A stretch of 64,000 bases of DNA from Guyparkeria hydrothermalis (GCF_023555375.1 NZ_JAJSEE010000001.1:496001-560000), one strand, 5' to 3'; numbered from the stretch's first letter, positions 27,450 through 37,297 are shown. Numbers and translations: made by a program. Notes: generated from the sequence alone by a model not told the origin.

Positions 27450-28525
27450 GAGTCTTCCTCAGGGCTCGGCGTCTCACCGAGCTGTTTTTCCAGTTGCTTG
27501 ACCCGGCGTGCGAGCCGGTCGAGTTGTTTGAATCGCGCGGCATTGCGATGCCAGCGCTCGTTGGTGTCCAGGGGCGTGCCGGCCGAGTAGATGCCCGGCC
27601 GGTGAATCGAGCGCGTCACCATCGACATGCCGGTGACGTGCACGTTGTCGGCCAGGGTCAGGTGGCCGGCCAGGCCCACGCCACCGCCCAGGGTGCAGTG
27701 ACGACCGACCTCGCTCGAGCCGGCCAGCCCGGCGCAACCGGCTACCGCCGAATGCTCGCCGATGCGCACGTTGTGCGCGATCTGGATCAGGTTGTCGAGC
27801 TTGACGCCGTCGGCAATCACCGTGTCGTCGAGCGCACCGCGATCGATGGTGGTGTTGGCGCCGATGTCGACATCGTTGCCGATCACCACGCGCCCCACCT
27901 GGGGCACGCGCCGCCAGGCGCCGTTTTCCTGGGCGAGACCAAAGCCATCAGAGCCGATCACCACGCCGGGCTGGATCACGCAGCGCGCCCCGATCAGGCT
28001 GTCATCGAGCACCGTCACCCGGGCGAGCAGCCGCGTGTCCTCGCCGATCGCCACGTTCGCTCCGATCACGCTGCCCGCACCGATCACGGCACGGGGTCCG
28101 ATGCGCGCGCCGGCACCGATGGTGACCTGGGCCTCGATGCGCGCGGTGTCGTCGATGACGGCCGTCTCGTCGACCACGGCCGAGGCATGCACGCCCGCCG
28201 GCTGCTGTGGACGCGCGTAGAGCCGTTCGAGCAGCCGGGCGAACGCCAGGCGCGGCTGTTCGACCAACAGGCAGATCGCCGTGTCGGGCAGCCGCTCGCG
28301 GCCGGCCCGGTTGGTCAACACCAGCCCGGCCCCGGTGGCCGCTGCCTGGCTGGCACTGCGGCGGTCCCCGTCGTAGTAGCTGACGTCACCGGGGCCGGCA
28401 CAGGCCAACGAGGCCGCTCCCGTGATGCGGGTAGCGGCCTCGTCGGGGGCCTCGTTCAAGGCCTGGGCATCAAGCCAGTCGGCGATCTCGCCGATGGTTG
28501 CGCTCGTGCTGGCCGAAATACTCAC
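27446..28525 (-). CDS. lpxD: UDP-3-O-acylglucosamine N-acyltransferase
   Basis: A 359-aa third enzyme of lipid A synthesis. It has an N-terminal uridine-binding domain (to about residue 110) and a left-handed beta-helix of hexapeptide repeats (ARIEAQVTIGAGARIGPRAV and onward). The catalytic His is in QIAHNVRIGEHS. The C-terminal helix (RFKQLDRLARRVKQLEKQLGE) looks coiled and matches the ACP-binding helical extension of the family. It overlaps fabZ by 4 bp and follows skp by 22 bp. Confidence 0.96.
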   Translation of the reverse strand: MSISASTSATIGEIADWLDAQALNEAPDEAATRITGAASLACAGPGDVSYYDGDRRSASQAAATGAGLVLTNRAGRERLPDTAICLLVEQPRLAFARLLERLYARPQQPAGVHASAVVDETAVIDDTARIEAQVTIGAGARIGPRAVIGAGSVIGANVAIGEDTRLLARVTVLDDSLIGARCVIQPGVVIGSDGFGLAQENGAWRRVPQVGRVVIGNDVDIGANTTIDRGALDDTVIADGVKLDNLIQIAHNVRIGEHSAVAGCAGLAGSSEVGRHCTLGGGVGLAGHLTLADNVHVTGMSMVTRSIHRPGIYSAGTPLDTNERWHRNAARFKQLDRLARRVKQLEKQLGETPSPEEDS

Positions 28526-28547
28526 CGTGCGTGGGGCCCGGGCCGGA

Positions 28548-29063
28548 TCAGCGGCCCATCTGCTCGAGGCGGTCGAGCACGTCCTGGGTCAGTTCGACCC
28601 GATCGGCCGAGTAGACCACGCCCTCGGACAGCACCAGGTCGTAGCCCTTCTCCCGGGCGACCTCGCGGATGGCGTCGAGCACCAGGCGCTGCAACTTGCC
28701 CAGTTCCTCGTTCTTGCGCAGGTTGAGATCGTCGCGGAAGTTGCTCTGCTGGCGCTGCAAGTCACGCAGCTTGCGGTTGAGCTCGCGCTCGAGATTGCCG
28801 CGGTCGCCCTCGTTCATGGTCACGCCGTCGCGGTTGAGACGGTTCTCCATCTCCTGGACTTCCTGGCGCAGACCCCGCAGTTCCTCCTCGCGGGCGGAGA
28901 ACTCCTGCTCGAGCTTCTGCTTGGCCTGTTCGGCCTGCGGGGCCTGCTCCAGCAGGACCGAGGAATTGACGAAACCGATCTTGATGTTATCGGCCGCCTG
29001 CGCGCCCAGGGGCGCGAGCAGCGCAATCGTGAGCAAGGCGAATCGTTGAAGCAAGCGAATCAC
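28548..29063 (-). CDS. skp: OmpH/Skp periplasmic chaperone
   Basis: A 171-aa trimeric periplasmic chaperone for outer-membrane proteins. The start is GTG at 29063 with an AGGAG ribosome binding site eight bases upstream; upstream in-frame ATGs lack this. A signal peptide (LLQRFALLTIALLAPLGAQA) is followed by IKIGFVNSSVLLEQAPQA and a long charged helical region (about residues 45-125) forming the tentacles, then YDLVLSEGVVYSA and DVLDRL at the end. It lies between bamA and lpxD as in E. coli. Confidence 0.95.
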   Translation of the reverse strand: MIRLLQRFALLTIALLAPLGAQAADNIKIGFVNSSVLLEQAPQAEQAKQKLEQEFSAREEELRGLRQEVQEMENRLNRDGVTMNEGDRGNLERELNRKLRDLQRQQSNFRDDLNLRKNEELGKLQRLVLDAIREVAREKGYDLVLSEGVVYSADRVELTQDVLDRLEQMGR

Positions 29064-29086
29064 GCGGTCATCTCCTGAAACATCTA

Positions 29087-29129
29087 GGCCCGAAACGGGC
29101 CGAACGGGCATCACCGACCGGTGATGCCC
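29087..29129. other. Tandem hairpins in the bamA-skp spacer
   Basis: Two perfect stems lie 4 bp apart: GGCCCG-AAA-CGGGCC (29087-29101) and GGGCATCACC-GACC-GGTGATGCCC (29106-29129). No T-run follows, so they are more likely RNA-processing or stability elements than terminators. They would let skp and downstream genes be expressed differently from bamA. Confidence 0.5.
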
Positions 29130-29174
29130 ACTCCTGCATGGCGGCACATTATGCCACAGCCCCGGCAACCCTCG

Positions 29175-31517
29175 TCAGAAGGACGCGCCGATCGAGAACT
29201 GGAAGCTCTGGGTGCGGTCTTCGGGCTCATCGTTGAGCGGCTGGGCGAAGCTGAACATCAGCGGGCCAACCGGCGAGATCCAGCTCAGGCCCACGCCCAC
29301 CGACTGGCGCAGCGAATCGGCCTCGAAGTTCTCCAGGTCACGATAGGCGTTGCCCACGTCCCAGAACAGCGACATGCGTACCGAATCGCGCTGCTCGGTC
29401 AGGAACGGCAGCGGCGAGTAGATCGCGAGACCACCGTTGAGCTTGAAGGTGCCGCCCATCGGATCGTCGTTGTTGTCGCGCGGGCCGAGCGAGTAGTCCT
29501 CGTAACCGCGCACCGAACGGATGCCGCCGGTGAAGTAGTTCAGGAACGGCGGCACACCGTCGTAGTACTGGCTGACACCCGAGTAGTCATTCTGGGTGTC
29601 GCCGTAGGCCTTGATCTGGCCGACGTTGCCGTGCGCCTGCAGGGTGAACAGGTCGGTCAGCGGCAGGTAGAACTCGCCGTCGTACTCGCCCTTCACGTAG
29701 GTCAGGTCGCTACCCGGCACGGCCAATGTAGCCGAGAGACGGTGGTACTGACCGGCGGTCGGGAACATGTGCCGGTTGCGCGAATCGTAGCGCCAGGACG
29801 GCCGGATGGTGTAGGTGAAGTACTGCTCGCCGTCGAAGCCCGGCCCCGGCTGGTCGCCGTCTTCCTCGCCGGTCACCCAGCTGGGCGAACGCGTGGTGGC
29901 CTTGATCTCCTGGCTCTCGACACCGAAGGCGATCGACGCGTAGGTCAGCTCGGAGAGCGGCACGCCGAAGTTGATGTTGCCGCCGTAGGAGTCGACCAGG
30001 TAGCGCGACAGCGACAGCTCGGTGCCGTCCTGCTTCTGGTAGAACAGCCCGAAGCCCTGGCTGACGCCGTTGACGGTGAAGTACGGGTCGCGGTAGTTGA
30101 ACTGGTAGTACTCGCGGTACGAGCTGCGCTCGACGTTGAAGCCCACTTCCTTGCCGGTACCGAGGAAGTTCGGCTGGTTGAGACCGACGTTGAACAGCAC
30201 GCCCTCGGCCTGGGAGAAGCCCACGCCGGCGGTCAGCGAGCCGGACAGCTGCTCGGTGATGTCGTACTCGATATCGACCTGGTCGGGCGCCTCGGGAACG
30301 GGCTTGATCTCTTGCTCGACGTTCTGCACCGACGGCAGGCGCTCGAGGCGCTGCTTGGAGCGGTCGAGCTTGTCGCCGGCATACCAGCTGCCCTCCATCT
30401 GCCGCATTTCGCGACGATAGACGACCTCGTTGGTGTTGTAGTTACCCTTGAACTCGATCTCGCGGACGCTCACGCGGCGTCCCGGCTCGAGGTTGAAGTC
30501 GACCACGACGGTCTTCTCGGCCTCGTCGATGTCCGGGCGCGGCTCGACCCGTGCGAAGGCGTAGCCGTAGTCGCCCATGCGTCGGCCGATGGCATCACTG
30601 GTGTCGACCACCTGGCGGCGGTTGAAGTACTCTCCCACCTCGACCTGGGTGAGCTCCTCGAGGGTTTCCTCGTTGAGGAGCATGTTGCCGCTGTAGGTGA
30701 CGTCGGTGACGGTGTACCGCTCGCCCTCGGTGATGTTGACCACCACCTCGATGTCCTTCTTGTCCGGCGTGATGGTCACCTGGGTGGAGTCCACCGAAAA
30801 CTTGAGGTAGCCGCGATCGAGGTAGAACGATCGCAGGCGCTCGATGTCCGCGGACAGCTTCTGCTTGGAGTACTGATCGGCGCTCGACCAGAAACGCCAC
30901 CAGGAGACCGGGCCCAACTCGAACTGGTCGAGCAGCTCGTCCTCGTCGAAGTCCTCGTTGCCGATGATGCGCACACGGCGGATGGAGGCCGGCTTGCCCT
31001 CGTAGATATCGATATTGACGAAGACGCGGTTGTCCTCGAGTTCCTCGACCTCGGTCTCGATCTGCACGCCGTACTGGCCCAGGCTGTAGTAGACCCGCTG
31101 CAGCTCGGTCTGCATCTTGTCCAGCGCCCGCTGGTCGAGCACGCGGCCCTGAACCAGACCGATCGACTTCAGGGCTTCCTGCAGCTTTTCGGTCTCGACC
31201 TTTTCGTTGCCGTTGACCTCCAACGCCGTGATGGTCGGGCGTTCCTGCAACCGGATCAGCAGCGCGTCATCCGGCCCGCGTCCCACCTGGACATCCTCGA
31301 AAAAGCCGGTGTCGTACAGCGCCTCGACCACGCGTGTACTGTCACCGGCCTGGAAGTCGTCGCCGACCTCGTAGGGGATGTAGGTGAATACCGTCCCCGG
31401 CGAGATGGTCCGCAAGCCCTCGACCCGGATGTCGGTGATTTCGAATGCCTGTGCCAGCGAAGGCAAGAGAAGCAGCGCGGCAAGCGCCAGAGAGGTGCAG
31501 CGTTGGGTGATGGTCAT
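29175..31517 (-). CDS. bamA: Outer membrane protein assembly factor BamA
   Basis: A 780-aa core of the BAM complex that inserts beta-barrel proteins into the outer membrane. A signal peptide (ending PSLAQA) precedes five POTRA domains (about 24-420, starting FEITDIRVEGLRTISPGTVF), then a 16-strand barrel with the VRGY motif (GGIRSVRGYEDYSLGP) and a terminal Phe (FSIGASF). An AGGAAAG ribosome binding site precedes the ATG. It sits between rseP and skp, the standard order. Confidence 0.97.
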   Translation of the reverse strand: MTITQRCTSLALAALLLLPSLAQAFEITDIRVEGLRTISPGTVFTYIPYEVGDDFQAGDSTRVVEALYDTGFFEDVQVGRGPDDALLIRLQERPTITALEVNGNEKVETEKLQEALKSIGLVQGRVLDQRALDKMQTELQRVYYSLGQYGVQIETEVEELEDNRVFVNIDIYEGKPASIRRVRIIGNEDFDEDELLDQFELGPVSWWRFWSSADQYSKQKLSADIERLRSFYLDRGYLKFSVDSTQVTITPDKKDIEVVVNITEGERYTVTDVTYSGNMLLNEETLEELTQVEVGEYFNRRQVVDTSDAIGRRMGDYGYAFARVEPRPDIDEAEKTVVVDFNLEPGRRVSVREIEFKGNYNTNEVVYRREMRQMEGSWYAGDKLDRSKQRLERLPSVQNVEQEIKPVPEAPDQVDIEYDITEQLSGSLTAGVGFSQAEGVLFNVGLNQPNFLGTGKEVGFNVERSSYREYYQFNYRDPYFTVNGVSQGFGLFYQKQDGTELSLSRYLVDSYGGNINFGVPLSELTYASIAFGVESQEIKATTRSPSWVTGEEDGDQPGPGFDGEQYFTYTIRPSWRYDSRNRHMFPTAGQYHRLSATLAVPGSDLTYVKGEYDGEFYLPLTDLFTLQAHGNVGQIKAYGDTQNDYSGVSQYYDGVPPFLNYFTGGIRSVRGYEDYSLGPRDNNDDPMGGTFKLNGGLAIYSPLPFLTEQRDSVRMSLFWDVGNAYRDLENFEADSLRQSVGVGLSWISPVGPLMFSFAQPLNDEPEDRTQSFQFSIGASF

Positions 31518-31631
31518 GCCGAAAGGCTTTCCTAGTCAGGCGGATGGGTTTCGAAAACGGGTCCGGCAGGGCGCGAAGGAGTCGCCGCACCGAGCAATAG
31601 GTAAATCCGCGCTATTGTGGCCCAAGCAGTG

Positions 31632-33017
31632 CTAGTGCATCAACCGCGCGATGTCGTTGTAGAAGACCACCACCATCAACAGCCCGAGCGCCAGAATCCC
31701 GATGCGGGCGAAGACCTCCTCGAAGGCCGCGCCCACCGGCCCGCCCTTGATGGCCTCGATCGCGTAGAGCAGCAGATGGCCGCCGTCGAGCATGGGGATC
31801 GGCAGCAGGTTGAGGATGGCCAGCGACAGGCTGACCAGGGCGAGGAACCCGAGGAAGGTCGACAGCCCCAGCAGCAGGCTCTTGCCGGCGTACTCGGCGA
31901 TCGCGACCGGACCGGACAGGTTGGCGATACTCGCCTCGCCGATCAGCAGGCGATGGAAGACCGACAAGGTCAGCGTGGTCATCGCCCAGCTGCGTTCGAG
32001 GGCCAACCCCATGGCCTCGATGGGCCCGGCATGCTGCACCAGGAACATCGACTCGGCGGCCTCGGGATCGAGCGGCCGGGCGGCCAGGGCCACCCCGATG
32101 CGCCCGACGACCTCGCCGTCCACCTCGGTGGCCCTCGGGGTGACCACCACCTCGCGGCGACCGGCATCGGTCTCGACCACCAGCCGGACCGGCTCGCCCG
32201 CGCGGGCGCCGATGGCGTCGATCAAGGCCCAGGGGTCCTGGTACTCGCGACCGTCGATCGCGACGATCCGCGCCCCGGCCTCCAGTCCCGCCGCCATGGC
32301 CGGCGAATCGGGCTGCACCTCGGCGATCTCGGCATGTGCCGGTGCGCGCCACAGCGAGAAACCGACCCGATCGAGGATGTCCGTCGGCTGCCGGCCGATC
32401 TCCCCACCCAGCGGGTCGAGCCCCTGCAGGTCGAGCATGAGCTCGCGCTCACGGCCATCACGCTCGACCGTCAACGGCACACGCTGTTGCTCGATCGCCC
32501 CGTTCAAGAGCGATAGGCGCAGATCCGACAGGGTGATGACCGGGTCGCCGTCCACCGCGCGGATCACGTCCCCGGCCTCCAGCCCCGCCTCGGCCAGGCG
32601 CGATTCGCCCGCCAGGTCGCCGACCTTGGGCAGCACCCCCTGGGTACCCACCATGAACATCAGCCACCAGAAGACCAGGGCAAGGACGACGTTGGCCGCC
32701 GGGCCGGCGGCCACGATGGCCGCACGCACCTTGAGCGACTGGCGATTGAAGGCGCGGTGCTGCTCGGCGGGGTCGACCGGCCCCTCCCGCTCGTCGAGCA
32801 TGCGCACGTAACCGCCCAGCGGGAACAGCCCGACGCGGTACTCGATCGCCTCGGGGCCACGTCGGGTCGAATAGATCGCGCGACCGAAACCCAGCGAGTA
32901 GGTCAGCACGCGCACGCCCAGGCGGCGCGCCACCCAGAAATGACCGTACTCGTGGAAGGCCACCAGGATACCGATGGTCAGCAAAAAGCCGACCACGCTG
33001 AGCAGGATGTCCATCAA
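31632..33017 (-). CDS. rseP: Site-2 protease RseP
   Basis: A 461-aa inner-membrane zinc metalloprotease that cleaves anti-sigma factor RseA and so releases sigma E in envelope stress. Zinc residues are H22 and H26 (HEYGH, catalytic E23) and the distal Asp in LNLLPIPMLDGGH near the C terminus. Two periplasmic PDZ domains lie between (about 115-200 and 205-295). E. coli RseP is 450 aa. The first ATG overlaps the dxr stop (ATGA). The bamA gene follows after 114 bp. Confidence 0.97.
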   Translation of the reverse strand: MMDILLSVVGFLLTIGILVAFHEYGHFWVARRLGVRVLTYSLGFGRAIYSTRRGPEAIEYRVGLFPLGGYVRMLDEREGPVDPAEQHRAFNRQSLKVRAAIVAAGPAANVVLALVFWWLMFMVGTQGVLPKVGDLAGESRLAEAGLEAGDVIRAVDGDPVITLSDLRLSLLNGAIEQQRVPLTVERDGRERELMLDLQGLDPLGGEIGRQPTDILDRVGFSLWRAPAHAEIAEVQPDSPAMAAGLEAGARIVAIDGREYQDPWALIDAIGARAGEPVRLVVETDAGRREVVVTPRATEVDGEVVGRIGVALAARPLDPEAAESMFLVQHAGPIEAMGLALERSWAMTTLTLSVFHRLLIGEASIANLSGPVAIAEYAGKSLLLGLSTFLGFLALVSLSLAILNLLPIPMLDGGHLLLYAIEAIKGGPVGAAFEEVFARIGILALGLLMVVVFYNDIARLMH

Positions 33018-34261
33018 TCAGCCCTCGCGGCCATGGTGCCGTGCCGTGACCGGCACCACGCGGCCGTCCAGTCACGCACCTGGTCGTCGGCGGCCAGGAC
33101 CGCCTCGACACTCATTGGGGCGCCGATGGCGGCATCCCCGACGAAATGCGCCATCGCCGCCTCGAGCGCGGCGGGGATGTCCATGAACCCGATGCGTCGT
33201 TCGAGGAACGCGCCCACCGCCACCTCGTTGGCCGCGTTCAATACCAGCGGCATCGCGCCGCCAGCGGCGAGGGCCTCGAAGGCCAGGCGCAGGGCAGGAA
33301 AGCGCTCCGGGTCCGGCGACTCGAAATGCAGCCCCGCCAGCGCGCCGAAGTCCAGCGGTGCCACGCCCGACTCGATCCGCTCCGGCCAGGCCAGCGCGTG
33401 GGCGATGGGCGTGCGCATGTCCGGCTCGCCCAGCTCGGCGATCACCGAGCCGTCGACGAAGCGCACCATGGAATGGATTACCGACTCGGGGTGGACCAGC
33501 ACCTCGATGCGATCGGCGGACACGCCGAACAGGCGGGCGGCCTCGATCACCTCGAGCCCCTTGTTCATCATGGTCGCCGAGTCGACCGAGATCTTGCGCC
33601 CCATCGACCAGTTGGGATGGGCACAGGCCTGCTCGGGGGTGATGTCGGCGAAATCGGCCAGCGGACGCTCGCGGAACGGCCCGCCGGAGGCGGTCAGCAC
33701 CAGTCGCTCGATCTCGCGGCTGTCGCTGACCAGCCCGCCCCGCCCGACCACGGCGGCCTCGTCGGCGGGCAGGCACTGGAAGATCGCGTTGTGCTCGCTG
33801 TCGATCGGCAGCAGGGTCGCACCGGCGCGGCGCGCAACGTCGAGCATCAGCTCGCCGGCGGCCACCAGGGACTCCTTGTTGGCCAGCAACACGCGCTTGC
33901 CGGCGGCCAGTGCCTTCCAGGTCGAGCCCAGCCCGGCGGTGCCGACCACCGCCGCGACGACCGTGTCGAGCGACGCCTCGCCGGCCAGCTCGTCCACGGC
34001 CGCCTGCCCCACCACCACGGCCGGGCGATGGACGGCGGGGAGGCTCGCGAGCCGTTCCTCGAGCGCCGCGCGTCGATCGGCATCCACGAGACCCACCACG
34101 GCCGGCCGGAATCGCTTGATCTGCTCGAACAGGGGCTCGACCCGCGAATGGGCGACCAGCACCTCGACCGAGAACCGATCGGGGTGACGGGCGAGCACAT
34201 CCAGGGTGCTCACGCCGATGCTGCCGGTGGAACCGAAGATGCCGATCCGGTTGCGTGCCAC
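33014..34261 (-). CDS. dxr: 1-deoxy-D-xylulose 5-phosphate reductoisomerase
   Basis: A 415-aa NADPH enzyme of the MEP pathway making MEP from DXP for isoprenoids, including the undecaprenyl carrier made by the nearby uppS product. Motifs: GIFGSTGSIG (NADPH), LANKES, SEHNAIFQ (metal Glu), ASGGPFRE, and SMGRKISVDSATMMNKGLE. The start is GTG at 34261, one base after the cdsA stop; no ATG precedes the GSTGSIG motif at a plausible distance. Confidence 0.96.
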   Translation of the reverse strand: MARNRIGIFGSTGSIGVSTLDVLARHPDRFSVEVLVAHSRVEPLFEQIKRFRPAVVGLVDADRRAALEERLASLPAVHRPAVVVGQAAVDELAGEASLDTVVAAVVGTAGLGSTWKALAAGKRVLLANKESLVAAGELMLDVARRAGATLLPIDSEHNAIFQCLPADEAAVVGRGGLVSDSREIERLVLTASGGPFRERPLADFADITPEQACAHPNWSMGRKISVDSATMMNKGLEVIEAARLFGVSADRIEVLVHPESVIHSMVRFVDGSVIAELGEPDMRTPIAHALAWPERIESGVAPLDFGALAGLHFESPDPERFPALRLAFEALAAGGAMPLVLNAANEVAVGAFLERRIGFMDIPAALEAAMAHFVGDAAIGAPMSVEAVLAADDQVRDWTAAWCRSRHGTMAARAD

Positions 34262-34262
34262 G

Positions 34263-35087
34263 TCAGCCCCCCAGCAGCTGCATCTGCCAGAGCCCCAGCC
34301 ACCACAGCGGCAAGGCGGCGAACTGACCATCCAGACGATCGAGCACGCCACCGTGCCCCGGCAGGACACGGCCGCTGTCCTTCGCCCCGGCCTCGCGCTT
34401 GAGGCGCGATTCCTCGAGATCCCCGCCCACCGAGGCCAGGGCCACCAGCGCGCACCACAGGGCGAGCAGCCAGCTGGGCGTCGCCGCGAATAGCGGCAAG
34501 ACCGCGCCGATGGCCGCCAGCACGGCCACGCCGGCCAGGCCACCGACCACGCCCTCGATGGACTTGCCCGGGCTGATCATCGGTGCCAGCTTGCGCCGGC
34601 CGAAGGCCCGACCCGCGAAATAGGCGAGCGAATCGGCCACGACCACCACCAGAATTCCGAACACCAGCAACCACTCGCCGTCGGGCGCGGAATGCACCTC
34701 GACCAGGGCAAGCCAGAACAACGGCAGGATGGTTAGCCCGATCAGACGCCGCAACCAGAACGGTCGATTGGCCGGGCGCTCGCGGCGGTGGCGCAGCTGC
34801 GCGGCGAACAGCAGCAACCAGGTCACCGCCACGGCACCCATGAGCCAGACGAGCTGATCGGCAGGCCACAGCGCCTGCCAGCCAACGGCCAGGGCAACGG
34901 TGGCAACGACCCAGGGCCAGACCTGGCAGGGGGCCAGCCCGCAGAGACGGAACCATTCCACCGCGGCCCAGCCGACGAGGGCCAGCGTAAGCCCGGCAAA
35001 GATCCGCTCGGGGGCAAGGAGGATGACGGCGAGCGAGACCAGCCCGGCGATGGTGCCGGTCAGCAGACGAAGCGGCGTGCCGGTCAT
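34263..35087 (-). CDS. cdsA: Phosphatidate cytidylyltransferase
   Basis: A 274-aa integral membrane enzyme making CDP-diacylglycerol from CTP and phosphatidate, the branch point for phospholipids. It has about eight membrane spans and the C-terminal CDS signature SRLKREAGAKDSGRVLPGHG followed by GVLDRLD, with the metal-binding aspartates. The ATG overlaps the uppS stop by 4 bp. Confidence 0.95.
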   Translation of the reverse strand: MTGTPLRLLTGTIAGLVSLAVILLAPERIFAGLTLALVGWAAVEWFRLCGLAPCQVWPWVVATVALAVGWQALWPADQLVWLMGAVAVTWLLLFAAQLRHRRERPANRPFWLRRLIGLTILPLFWLALVEVHSAPDGEWLLVFGILVVVVADSLAYFAGRAFGRRKLAPMISPGKSIEGVVGGLAGVAVLAAIGAVLPLFAATPSWLLALWCALVALASVGGDLEESRLKREAGAKDSGRVLPGHGGVLDRLDGQFAALPLWWLGLWQMQLLGG

Positions 35088-35857
35088 TGGCCCGCCTCGC
35101 TGGCATCGATACGGCCGAAGCGGCGGTCGCGCGCGGCGAACCAGGTCAGCGCCCGGTCGAATTCGGTCTCGTCGAACAACGGCCAGAGCACGTCGGTGAA
35201 ATACAGCTCGGCATAGGCCGCCTGCCAGAGCAGGAAATTGCTCAGCCGACGCTCACCACCGGTACGGATGAACAGGTCGACCGGCGGCTGGCCGGCCGTG
35301 GCCAGGCCGCTCTCGAAGGCGGACTGAAGGGTCTCGGGGTCATCGAGCGACAACGGGAAGTCGGCATGCCGCTCGGCCAGCCGGCGGGCGGCCTGGAGGA
35401 TGTCCCACTGCCCGCCGTAGCTGACGGCGATCTGCAACTGGAGGCGATCGTTGCCCGCAGTGCGTCGCTCGGCGGACGCCATGAGCTCGCGAACGGTGGC
35501 ATCGAGCCGGGCGCGCTCGCCGATGAAGGCCAGGCGCACGCCGTTCTCGTCGAGCTCGTCGAGTTCCTTCTCCAGCGCATTGATGAACAGCTTCATCAGC
35601 GCGTCGACCTCGTCGGCCGGCCGCTTCCAGTTCTCGGAGGAGAAGGCGAACAGGGTCAGCAGGGGCACTCCGCGACGCATCGCGGCGCGGATGGTGGCGC
35701 GCACCGCACGGCGCCCGCGCTGGTGGCCGACGGTGCGCGGGAGGTGGCGCGCGCGGGCCCACCGGCCGTTGCCGTCCATGACGATCGCCACGTGGCGCGG
35801 GATGCGCGCCGGATCGATCTCGACCGACTCGTCGTGGTCGTGGCTACGCGCCCCCAC
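35084..35857 (-). CDS. uppS: Undecaprenyl pyrophosphate synthase (cis-prenyltransferase)
   Basis: A 257-aa cis-prenyltransferase that makes the C55 lipid carrier for peptidoglycan and O-antigen. Catalytic Asp28 is in HVAIVMDGNGRWA; FSSENWKRP and FIRTGGERRLSNFLLWQ are the other signatures. The N terminus has about 15 extra residues rich in His and Asp (SHDHDESVEID) with no known role. It follows frr by 6 bp. Confidence 0.96.
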   Translation of the reverse strand: MGARSHDHDESVEIDPARIPRHVAIVMDGNGRWARARHLPRTVGHQRGRRAVRATIRAAMRRGVPLLTLFAFSSENWKRPADEVDALMKLFINALEKELDELDENGVRLAFIGERARLDATVRELMASAERRTAGNDRLQLQIAVSYGGQWDILQAARRLAERHADFPLSLDDPETLQSAFESGLATAGQPPVDLFIRTGGERRLSNFLLWQAAYAELYFTDVLWPLFDETEFDRALTWFAARDRRFGRIDASEAGQ

Positions 35858-35863
35858 GTCGCC

Positions 35864-36421
35864 TCAGACTTCCATCAGCTCTTTTTCTTTGTCCGCCACG
35901 ATCTGGTCCACCTCGGCGACCCGTTCGTCGGTCAGCTTCTGGATGGTGTCCTGGCCGCGGCGCTCCTCGTCCTCGGAGATTTCCTTCTCCTTGAGGAAGC
36001 CCTTGAGGTCGTTGTTCGCGTCGCGACGGATGTTGCGGATCGCGATCTTGGCGTTCTCGCCCTCGTGGCGGACCACCTTGCCCAGGTCACGGCGACGCTC
36101 TTCGGTCAGCGGCGGCATCGGGATACGGATGACGGTGCCGGCCGTCGCGGGGTTGAGACCCAGATCGGAGGTCATGATCGCCTTCTCGATCTTGCCGACC
36201 ATGTCCTTTTCCCACGGGGTGACGGTCAGCGTGCGCGCGTCCTCGGCCGACAGTTTGGCGACCTGGGACAGCGGCACCTGGCTGCCGTAGTACTCCACGT
36301 GGATGTGGTCGAGCACGCTGACGTGCGCCCGACCGGTGCGGATCTTGGAAAGCTCGCCCTTGAGCGCCTCGATGCTCTTGTTCATGCGCGAGCGGGCATC
36401 TTTGACGATGTCGTCAATCAT
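35864..36421 (-). CDS. frr: Ribosome recycling factor
   Basis: A 185-aa factor that with EF-G splits post-termination ribosomes. The sequence is the canonical length with [21 protein letters not shown] at the N terminus, [14 protein letters not shown] and the C-terminal helix [13 protein letters not shown]. Its start lies inside the 3' end of pyrH (8-bp overlap). Confidence 0.97.
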   Translation of the reverse strand: MIDDIVKDARSRMNKSIEALKGELSKIRTGRAHVSVLDHIHVEYYGSQVPLSQVAKLSAEDARTLTVTPWEKDMVGKIEKAIMTSDLGLNPATAGTVIRIPMPPLTEERRRDLGKVVRHEGENAKIAIRNIRRDANNDLKGFLKEKEISEDEERRGQDTIQKLTDERVAEVDQIVADKEKELMEV

Positions 36422-37166
36422 TCTTCTCGTTCTCCGCTGTCACCAGGGTTCCCACGGCTTCGCCGGCCACGGCGCGCACCAGGTTCCCCGGCTCATTGAT
36501 GTCAACCACCATCAGCGGCATGTGCTGATCGCGACACATCACGATCGCGGTCGCGTCCATGACGCCCAGCCGCTGGTCGAGCACGGCATTGTACGTCAAA
36601 TGATCGTAGCGTTCTGCACTCGCATCCAGGGTGGGATCGGCACTGTAGACCCCGTCGACCTTGGTCGCCTTGATCATCAGATCGGCCTTGAGCTCGGCCG
36701 CCCGCAGGCTCGCGCCGGAGTCGGTGGTGAAGAACGGATTGCCCGTCCCACCGACCAGCACGACCACCCGCCCCTTCTCGAGATGACGGATGGCCCGCCG
36801 ACGAATGTAGTCCTCGCAGACCGCGTGGATGGACACCGCCGACATCACCCGGACCTTGAGATCGCGCCGCTCGAGCACGTCCTGCATGGCCAGACCGTTC
36901 ATCACGGTGGCCAGCATGCCCATCTGATCGCCGGTCACCCGGTCCATGCCCGCGCCGGCCAGCCCCTCGCCACGGAAGATGTTGCCGCCACCGACGACCA
37001 CGGCCACCTCGACGCCCTGGTCCTTGAGGGCCTGGATGTCGTCGCCGAGGCGATTGATCACGGCCGGGTCGATCCCGAATGACTGGTCGCCCATCAGCGC
37101 TTCACCGCTGAGCTTGAGCAGGACACGTCGATAACGGGGAGAGCCGGCAGCTTGCATATCATTCAC
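36414..37166 (-). CDS. pyrH: Uridylate kinase (UMP kinase)
   Basis: A 250-aa hexameric UMP kinase of the amino acid kinase fold that makes UDP for nucleic acids and the UDP-sugars used by the lpx and mur genes here. Motifs: [46 protein letters not shown] and the TKVDGVY block. It is separated from tsf by a terminator and a structured leader, so it likely starts the long pyrH-to-lpxA transcript. Confidence 0.97.
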   Translation of the reverse strand: MNDMQAAGSPRYRRVLLKLSGEALMGDQSFGIDPAVINRLGDDIQALKDQGVEVAVVVGGGNIFRGEGLAGAGMDRVTGDQMGMLATVMNGLAMQDVLERRDLKVRVMSAVSIHAVCEDYIRRRAIRHLEKGRVVVLVGGTGNPFFTTDSGASLRAAELKADLMIKATKVDGVYSADPTLDASAERYDHLTYNAVLDQRLGVMDATAIVMCRDQHMPLMVVDINEPGNLVRAVAGEAVGTLVTAENEKND

Positions 37167-37199
37167 CTGTGGGCTGTGAGCTTGCGTGGACGGACCGTT

Positions 37200-37278
37200 C
37201 GCGTCATGACGCGTCGGGCTTTCGGATATTTCTGCGTAAGCCCCGTCGAGTCGACCTCCCGGTCGGCGCCGGGGCTTA
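37200..37278 (-). promoter_or_regulatory. pyrH leader: 14-bp palindrome and long hairpin
   Basis: CGCGTCATGACGCG (37200-37213) is a perfect palindrome 34 bp before the pyrH ATG. Just upstream, TAAGCCCCG (37237-37245) pairs with CGGGGCTTA (37270-37278). No consensus -10/-35 pair is clear between the tsf terminator and the gene. The elements could be an operator and a leader hairpin controlling pyrH, as expected for a pyrimidine gene, but this is inference. Confidence 0.4.
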
Positions 37279-37297
37279 GGCGGAAATTCCGCGGTTC

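Noticed and set aside
29121-31535. 804-codon open frame antisense to bamA
   Set aside because: Shadow of bamA; no recognisable domain or ribosome binding site.
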